From: Nyssa sinensis
Taxonomy: Eukaryota; Streptophyta; Magnoliopsida; Cornales; Nyssaceae
Reading direction: 5' to 3'
NCBI GenBank assembly: GCA_008638375.1
Contig: CM018035.1
Coordinates: forward strand, 32,534,807 to 32,598,806
DNA length: 64,000 bases
The notes beneath the pieces are model-generated. The model made no database searches, was not told the origin of the DNA, and was given only the letters and a program-made list of their open reading frames with translations. Positions 35,701 to 44,700 of the stretch are shown here, piece after piece (position 1 is the first letter of the stretch; every line of letters begins with the position of its first letter). The translations under genes and the position numbers were made by a program.

Positions 35701-38700
35701 AGGACCTCAAGTTGAGTCTCTTCATTCTCAAGATTCTATTGAGGGGGAGCAAACTCAGACTCCTTGTGGTTGGTTGGATATGAAAGACTTGAGGAGATAT
35801 GTTAGGACTAGACAAATTCATCCTAGGTGCAGAGAATAGCAGATTACCACCTATGTGTCTCCATGCCCATTGTCATCTCCAAGTCCAGCTCTTATTCCAG
35901 TCTCATCTATTAGTGAGCCCTCTAGAATTCGTAATCCTTTTATTGATGGTACTGATATTGCCATTCGTAAGGGTGTGAGATCTTGTACTCAACATCCTAT
36001 TTTTAAATTTGTTTCGTATAATGCTTTGTCTTCTTCCTATCGTGCTTTGGTTTCATCTTTGTCTTATGTGTTTCTTCCTCAGGGGTGGAAGGAAGTTCTT
36101 GCGGATATGAAGTGGAAGAAGGCTATGATAAAAGAGATGAAAGCCCTAGCAGAAACTAAAACATGGGAGTTGGTACCACTTCCAGATGGGAAGAAAACTG
36201 TTGGCTATAAATGGGTTTTCACTATCAAGCAAAATGCTTATGGAAGAATTGATAGATATAAAGGTAGATTGGTCGCTATGGGATTCACTCCGACATATGG
36301 CATAGATTATTAGGAAACATTTGCGCCTATTGCCAAGATGAATTCTATCAGAGTTCCTCATGGGGATGGACTTTACTACAATTAGATGTTAAAAGTGATT
36401 TTCTTCATAGGGATCTTGAGGAAGAGATATATATGGAGATACCTCAAGGTTTTTCTTCTCAAACTATTGAAGGAAAAGTGTGTAACTTAAAGAAGGCATT
36501 GTATGGGCTTAAGCAATCTCCAAGGGCTTGGTTTGATTGATTTCATTAGGCTATGATGAAGTTTTAGGACAAACAGAGTTGTGTTGATCATACTATGTTT
36601 ATCACATGGGTAGATGATAAAATCACTATTCTCATTGTGTATATAGATGAAATAGTCGTGACAAGGAATGATGATGAGGAGATAGCAAGGTTGAAAAATC
36701 ATTTAGCCAAGGAATTTGAGATTAAGGATTTGGCAAGTTTATGCTATTTTCTTGGGATTGAAGTAGCCAGATCAGATAATGGTATCTTCATTTTCCAACG
36801 AAAGTACAGTCTTGATTTACTTGAAGAAACATGGATGTTGGGTTGTAAACTAGTAGACCCTCCCTTGGAGGCTAATCATTGTCTTAGAGGAGATGATGAC
36901 GATCAGGTGGATAAGGGGAGATATCAGAGGCTTGTGGGAAGATTGACCTATCTTTCACACACACACACCCAAACATAGCCTATGATGTAGGAGTTATCAA
37001 CCAATTCATGCATGATCCTCGATATTCTCATTTGGAGGTTGTTTATCACATCTTGAGATACCTCAAGTCTGCTCCTAGTAAAGGAATTTTATTCTCAAAT
37101 CATGGATATCTAAAGTTAGAGGCTTATACAAATGCAGACAGAGCAGGTTGTATTGATGCTTGGTGGTCTACTTCAGGCTATTGTACCTTTGCTGGAGGTA
37201 ATCTGGTCACCAGCAGTTGCCAGATTTAGTGCAGAGGCAGAGTATCTGGCTATTACACATGGAGTTTGTGAGTTGATGTGGCTTCAGATGTTGTTAGATG
37301 AGTTGGGAATTGTCAATGAAGGGCCTATAAGGTTGTATTGCGATAATAAGACAACAATTAATATTGCTTATAATCCAATCCAACATGATCGAATGGAGCA
37401 TATTGAGATCGACAAACACTTAATTAAGGAGGAGCTGCATAGTGGTCTGATTTGTATGCCCTTTGTAAAATCAGAAGAACAACTAGCTGATGTGTTTACA
37501 AAGAGGCTTAACAGTAGGCTTCTCTGACCAGATGAAAGGCTTCATTCGGATGCACTTTGTGCTCCGTTCGGACGGGGCAACTACTGGAATTCAGGTTTGA
37601 TTTTGCGACAGAATTAAACACGATTTTTCCAATAATTATTTAATTAACAATAAAATAATTTTGGAAATACCCTTTTTAGCAATTCCCATAAGTAGACTTA
37701 GCTTATAGTGAAAAGTAACTCATACTTGAGGTTATTTTAACCATTGTAAAGTTCACATCTAAACTTAAAAATCAATTCTAAGATGTAGTGGATATGCATG
37801 ATGACGTAAATTGAATTGCATACTTTTTCAGACATTGATGTACTTGTTGAGTCTTCACTTTAAGACTAGTAACAATCCATTGGACTACACAAGTACATGT
37901 CTATAGAATTACATTTTTTCGAAAAGAATTGCCAATATAAAATTGTCTAATTTTCCTGACAGTGTCATACATAAAGTGTGCTGAATGAGGGAACCAATGG
38001 AAATTTTCAATTTTGAGCACTTAAAAGAGTTACCAAACAGCCGTTAGCTTTTGTTAGTATAAGGTGTTTATGGAACCATATATTCATCAGTGTAAAAAAA
38101 AGTGGAATAGAAAAATTATTGAGGGTTCAGGAGAAGAAAGCGTATATGTTCAAAACTTCTTGTATAATAAATCTGGTTGTTTTTGGTATATGGTAAGTAT
38201 AACCTCTCCATTCCCTCCAATGTATAAGTAGGGAATGGAAATTGTCAAAGTTTTCTATATATGCAAAAGTAATTGCATGCATGGTATATGGTAACAGAAT
38301 GATATTATTATATTAATTAAAGCACATTTACAACAGGCCTGACATAGTTTCTTCTGTTCCTTTTGTCTTTTAGTATTTAAATAATCCATCTCCACCAAAG
38401 TTTGTATTTTTCATTCTTCTTGCCTAGTGTGATGCAAGTTAGTTAATTTTCAGGCTGCAGCATATTATTATCATGGTTTGATCCTTGATGAGGGAAACAC
38501 AGAGAAATCACATGGGATGGCCATAGCTGCTTTGCAGGCAGCAGACGAGTATCTCAAAGAAAGTAAGAAGGCATGTGAAGCTTTAAACACAGCTCTTCCT
38601 CTGTCACGGTAATGTACTGAAGTCCCACTCCCCCCTCTTTTTCTTGTTCTGGAGTTTCGATGGATTGTTTATTTATTTATTTTCATAACAAATGAAATGT

Positions 38701-41700
38701 TTGATGGCTTCTAATTAGTTGATATATATGTGTGTACATATATATATACACATATTTGATGATTTCTAATTGAGGAGTTCTCTAATATTTAGAGTTTGAT
38801 TTATGGACATCTTCCCCCATCCCTCTTTTGTTTTCCCTCACTTTGCACACTGTAAGAGCAGTAAAGATTAGAGATATATGCCAAAGAATATGTAATTCCT
38901 TTTTATGTTTATTGTTACATTTACTGTGAGTGTGCATTTGCTGTCCATTGGAATGTGTGTTTGTAGAATTAATGGGTAATTACTATTGTGGTTTAGGCTC
39001 AACAAGCAAGGTTTTTCGTTGGAAGCACAGTTGGGACTTGTTGCTTTTAGATTATGTGCCATCTTGAATGTTTAAAGAACTAAAACACATTTATTGAAGA
39101 CTTGGTGCCATTTAGTTAAACACAGGAGTGATCTGGCTTCAATATATCAGGTTATACCTTGAGGTGGCTTCCCTTAATTTAGGGTTCTTTTGTTATCTTG
39201 GTTTATCAACCTATATCATTTATATCTAGCCTTGTTTATAGATATTAACTGGTTAGATTTTTTCCCCATGATAGTATTGGCTTTGACATTGGCGGATACT
39301 CCATTTTTTTTTCAAACCTTCAAAAGATCAATAATATCTTCTTTTGAAGCACAGTTGGGACTTGTTGCTTGTAGATTATGTGCCATCTTGAATGTTTAAA
39401 GTACTAAAACGCATTTATTTGCAATACTTGGTGCCATTTTGGTAAACATAGTATTGATCTGGCTTCAATATATCAGATCATACCTTGAGGTGGCTTCCCT
39501 TAATTAGAGTTCTGTTGTTATCTTGGTTTATCAACCTATGTCGCTTATATCTAGCCCCGTTTATAATGTTTTTAAATATTAACAACTTTTTGAAGGCCGG
39601 AACATTTGAATTTTTTTAGAACTAATTGTATGGTATTCAACCAGAGAATTTGAACAATTGAAAATTACGGGGGCGTAACATGAATGTGAAAATTTTCTGC
39701 AACTTCTTCCTAGATTTGTGCAATGGATGGGAAAAAATTTAGTCTTTTTGTGGAGTATCTTCAAAGATGTATGTCAAAAGTAGCTAACACTATAAATTTC
39801 CACTTGTAAATTAACATGATCGACACTAGAACAGTTGTGCCACTAGATGGGACTTCACAATAGGCTTGCTGGTATCAAAAGTCAACTTTGACTATATCAT
39901 TCTAGACATTTTTTTTGATAAGTATATATTGAAGAGTGCCCGAGTGGGGCAATCCCATTTACAAAAACGGAGGAGACTCACAAAAAATCAACATCTCATA
40001 TCTCCCAAAAAAATCCAAAAGAATTCTCACAACAAGGGTTCAATTCTTGAACCCAAAAGTGTAAGACTTTCAAAGACTATCTAGAAAGCTCCTAATAGGT
40101 AACTCCTCCCCATTAAAAGCTCTACTGTTCTGTTCCCTCCACAAGAGCCAAAAGAGATGCATTGGAGCTAATTTCCACACCTTCTTTACACTTCTCCAGG
40201 TACCATCCTTTAATAAAGTCTATCATGGAGGTTGGCATAGTCAATAATAACCAAACAAAGAACAAAGCTGATTTCAAGCATCCTTGGCGAGTCTACAGTG
40301 AAGAAATAGATGGTTAATGGATTCCTCTCCAACTTGGCGCATATAACATATATTCACCAAAAAGAACCCTCGAGGAGCCTTAGACAAGGAGATCCTTTTT
40401 CCACCTTCCTTTTTATGATTGTCATGGAGGCATTGAGTAGGATGATGCCAAAGCAGTGGAGGGCAGTTTGCTGCAGGGTTTTGAGATAGGGGGATCATGT
40501 GGATTGGAGGGTGGAAATTTTCCAACTTTTCTTTGTTGATGGGACTTTAGTTTTTTGTGGCACGGAGGAATCACATTTGCAGTATTTGAAAGTAATATCA
40601 GGGCTTACGGTGAACCTGGAAATGAGCAAGATCATTTGGGTTGGGGATCTAAGTGGGACTGAGGAGCTGGCATGGAATTTAGGCTATAATATGGGTTCCC
40701 CTCCTTTGCTTTACTTGGGATTTCCTTTAGGAGCTTCCTCGAAGGCTAGAGCTGTATGAGATCCAATAGTAGATAGATTTTAAAGGAGTTTAGCTGGATG
40801 GAAGAGAGTATTTATCCAAATGGGGGAAACTCATATCGATTAGATGTACGCTAGGGAGTCTTTCTATGTATTTCATGACCCTTTTTCCTTAATTCTAGCT
40901 TCAGTGTTGAAGAAGCTAGATAAGCTGCAAAGGAACTCTCTATGGGGAATGAATGAAGAGGTTAAGGGAACACATATAGTTAAGTGGGATAAAGTGGGGA
41001 TGCCTTTGAAGGAGGGAGGGTTGCGCATGTAGGAGCTGATGGTTTTTAATAGGGCTCTCCTTAGAAAATGGTTGTGGCGTTTCCTGGAAGAGCCTAATGC
41101 TAGATGGACGTTAGTTATCAAAGCTAAATTTGGTTGTGCGGTAGGGGATTGGTACTCCAAGGAGGTAGAGGGTTTCTTATAGTTTGGGTCACTGGAAGTA
41201 TATAAGAAAAATAATGGAAGACTTTTTTAAGTTCATTTCTTTTTGTGGTGAGGAGAAGGTAAAGTTTGGGAGGGATAAATGGTGTGGGCATTCCAGTTTG
41301 GAACAATGATTTCCTCAAATTTTTCCAAAATACATCTAAGTAGCTTTGGTGACAGATTTGTTAAGTATAATGATAATGAGACTATTTGGATTCCTTATTT
41401 TTGAAGAAACTTTAAGATTGGGAGTTAGGAGGAGGCCGTGAGCTTAATGAAACTTCTTCGTCGAGTTTGGTTTGATGGGGATAATGGAGATTCTCTTCAA
41501 TGGAAGGTGGGCAATAGGGGGAAGTTTTTGATGACGACATTCTATAAGCAATTGGCTTGTAGTTAAGGGACTTCTCTTGGAAGGCTATTTGGTGCTCCAG
41601 GCCCCCACAGGATTGTGGATTGGGGGGCTCTTTTGATGATGGATAAAATTCAAAGAAGAGGGTATTGTTTGGCTAATAAATTCTATATGTGCCAAGTAGG

Positions 41701-44700
41701 GGAAGAAACAATTAACCACTTGTTCATTTGTTACCAGGTTGCCCAAGAATTATGGAATCATCGTCTCTCACTTTTTGGTTCCTATTGGGTGCTGCCTTGG
41801 TGGTTGGCTGTTTTGTTGAAAATGAGGCGAGCGACTAGAGTTATGTGTAGTGCTAGAAAAGTGTGAAGGTTAGTTCCTCATTGTAATTTTTGGTGTATTT
41901 GGAGAGCGAAATAGTAGGGTTTTTGAAGGAGATTTAACTCCCCTTTTTAGATTAAAAGATAGGTTGTTGAAATCTTTATACTATTGGGTAATTTGAGCTT
42001 ACCTGTCTTGTATTCATTCTTTTGTAGAGTCTTGTTTTTTGGGAGGGGGGGGGGGCGTTTAAGCCTTTTTTTGCAAGTATTTTGCCTTCCTTGGGTGCTT
42101 TTTTGCAGTACAATATGTTACTTATAAAAAACAAATTGCCTCTAAAGATTATCTATGGTCAAAATAGCTCCCTGTGCCATGGACCAAACAAAAGATACAA
42201 TCTTGACTTGAGCTCTCAAACACCAAATTAATTTCCAAGGTAAATGCCGATCCCCCTCCCTAGCCATAACCATGTAAAAAGATTGTACTGTCTACTAACC
42301 AACTTCCAAACTATAGAGTCAATCAAATAGGCTCTTAGCTGAAATCTTTGAAGAAATCCCACCAATCTCACAGCCTCTTCCACTTTTTAATCATGAAAGT
42401 TCCTTCTAAAACAAGGAGACCAAACTGAACTGTACTCAGAAATAGCAACATAGTCCACAGCCAATGCCTCCTGGTCAGAAGCAATCTGCAACAATCTGGG
42501 AAAACTATCCTTCAAAGCTGATCCTCCAATCCACTCATTCTTCCAAAATCTCACCCTAGTGCCATTGCCTACCTTGAAGTAGATATGGCAAGCAAAATCC
42601 CCCATACATTACCTGATATCATTCTCGACATTTAATTTTGAGAACTTTTTTTATTTTTATTTTTTTCTTTCTTCTTTTGTCCCTAATTTAGTTATGGGAA
42701 GACTGGGTAGAGTGAAGTTCATTGGTAACAAAGCTTACTTATTGGAGATAACCTCCTCACATATTTGGTTGTTACTTCCTTTTCCTTGTTTGCTTTCAAA
42801 AGAAGAGATATCCTCGCCTTTCTTGTGTCTCGTTTGTTATACTTTTCTTTTTCTATAAGCATAAATTCTCAAAACAGAAGATACAAATGGATTAAAAGTT
42901 TCCAAGTAATTAAACTTATCCAAAAAAATTTAGTTAAAAAATAGTGAAAAATGAAAGGCAAACAAGCCCAAATTGTATAAGTTGAGTATATATATCAAAA
43001 GATAAATTTATAACAAGTGTCAAAGTTTGTAAATTCAACAAGGATTTGATGGGTGAAGATGTTGATAATCTAAAAAATAGAACCGTATGTTATATGAGGT
43101 ACAAGTGTATGACATGATTTTCTAGGCATATCAATGTCAACTGCAGCAAATACTCCATTGGTGGTGCAGAATGAAGTATGAATTCCACAAATATCAGCTT
43201 CCTTGCCCTGGTGTCACAGGGTTAAATTATGACACCGAATTTTCTTCTGTGCGGCGCCAAGTCTTCACCGACTCAGCCAGCCAACCACACAGTCTTGACA
43301 GGTTGCTGCCTACAAGGAGGCTTCACACACACACTCAGAGTTTGCACAAGACACTCAATATGCAGAAACTAAGGGACAATCACACTAGAACGAGGCAACC
43401 ACACAACAAGCCATTTACTGGGAAAGACCCCCAACCTTTACTTCTCATTTAGTACAAGAAATACACCGCCTAACGGCTGCATGACAAGACTCTTCCTCAC
43501 AGACTCGTTTTCCCAACATGGGCTGTCTGCAACCCTAGCAATGCTCAATATATAGGCAACATTCATGCAAAAAACTACCTTGCAATTGACACCCCCAATT
43601 GCCCTAGGGTTTGCTGGCACCAACCAGCATCAGCCACACAAGGCTTTGCAGTTAACAACTCTAACTGCTAGGTGTGCTGGACCAACCAGCTAATGCCATG
43701 CAAGGCAATGTAGTTAACAACCCTAATTGCTAGGTCTATGTTGTCACCACTGACAGCACGCCACATATGCCTTCAAAAAAACTCCCAACAACTACTCGCT
43801 ATGTTGTCTTCAGCCCTTGAGTGCCACCAAGGCACAAAGGCAGTTATCCCACAACTGCCACCTTGCTATCAGCCACAAAGAGACCAACCTCACACAAACG
43901 GTTATCATTGTCTACCCACAGACATCCTTGTCTTGTGCCAACCCACAACCAACTTGTAACCGCTTTGTCCTTGATACAACCACACTGTGCAAGTCTGCCA
44001 TGAGCTATGGCCACACATATGCTGAACCAAGGTCTGTGCCAACCAGCCACTATGCCAAACCATGCTCACATAGCTTGGACTTAACCTATTCCATGCCCTT
44101 GAGTCATGCCCAGGTCAGATCCGCTGTTGCCGCTGCCCCCTGTGGTGGTGGAAGGCGGAGCCGCCTCATGCCCCACAACTACTTTGTATAGACCAGCCAC
44201 AACCTTGCCTTATAGGTGCCAAGGCTCTTTGGACACATAGCATGCCCACCCATGGGCACTCAAGCTCAAGAGAGTATACCCCCCTATATATGTCAAAGTA
44301 GAAATCACTGGACTGACAGGAGGAAATACAATCATTTGCAAGCCCGAAATGCACCAGACTACCAGAGGACCAGCAAGCATGCCCCAGCTGCATCCAAGTC
44401 GCTGCCCAAGGCATGCACTTGCTGCCCGCACCAAGTTGTCGCCAATGTACAAGTGTCCACCAACTATTAGCAATCCTCAAGTAAATCATCACTATGACAT
44501 GGCATGCCTCCCTATGCCCATGCCGCCAAGTCAAGTAAGTTAGGGTCTAACACCTATGCACTATCGCAATGGCATTGGACGGTGCACTAGTGGTGTTGAA
44601 CTGAACAAGACCTTCAAGGTGCTTCACTCTTGCACGTGCTAGACCGACTACGACAATGTTGAACTAGATCTAAATTCATAATGGGTGATGAGACCCAGAT

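Larger units (their letters stand above)
34225..37527 (+). mobile_element. Ty1/copia element 3, LTR-less fragment, sense
   Basis: Copia pol from the end of the protease region (FQDPETGE, GGLYLLE) through integrase, RT and RNase H, with no LTR, gag or primer site found on either side. It is interrupted by a TRIM at 35355-35660. Full of stops. It lies in the intron between BRO1 exons d and e. Confidence 0.85.

Noticed and set aside
43817..44534. Overlapping open frames of 60-124 codons on both strands
   Set aside because: They arise from the CCA/CAA-biased composition of the probable solo LTR; no domain, splice or start context supports them.
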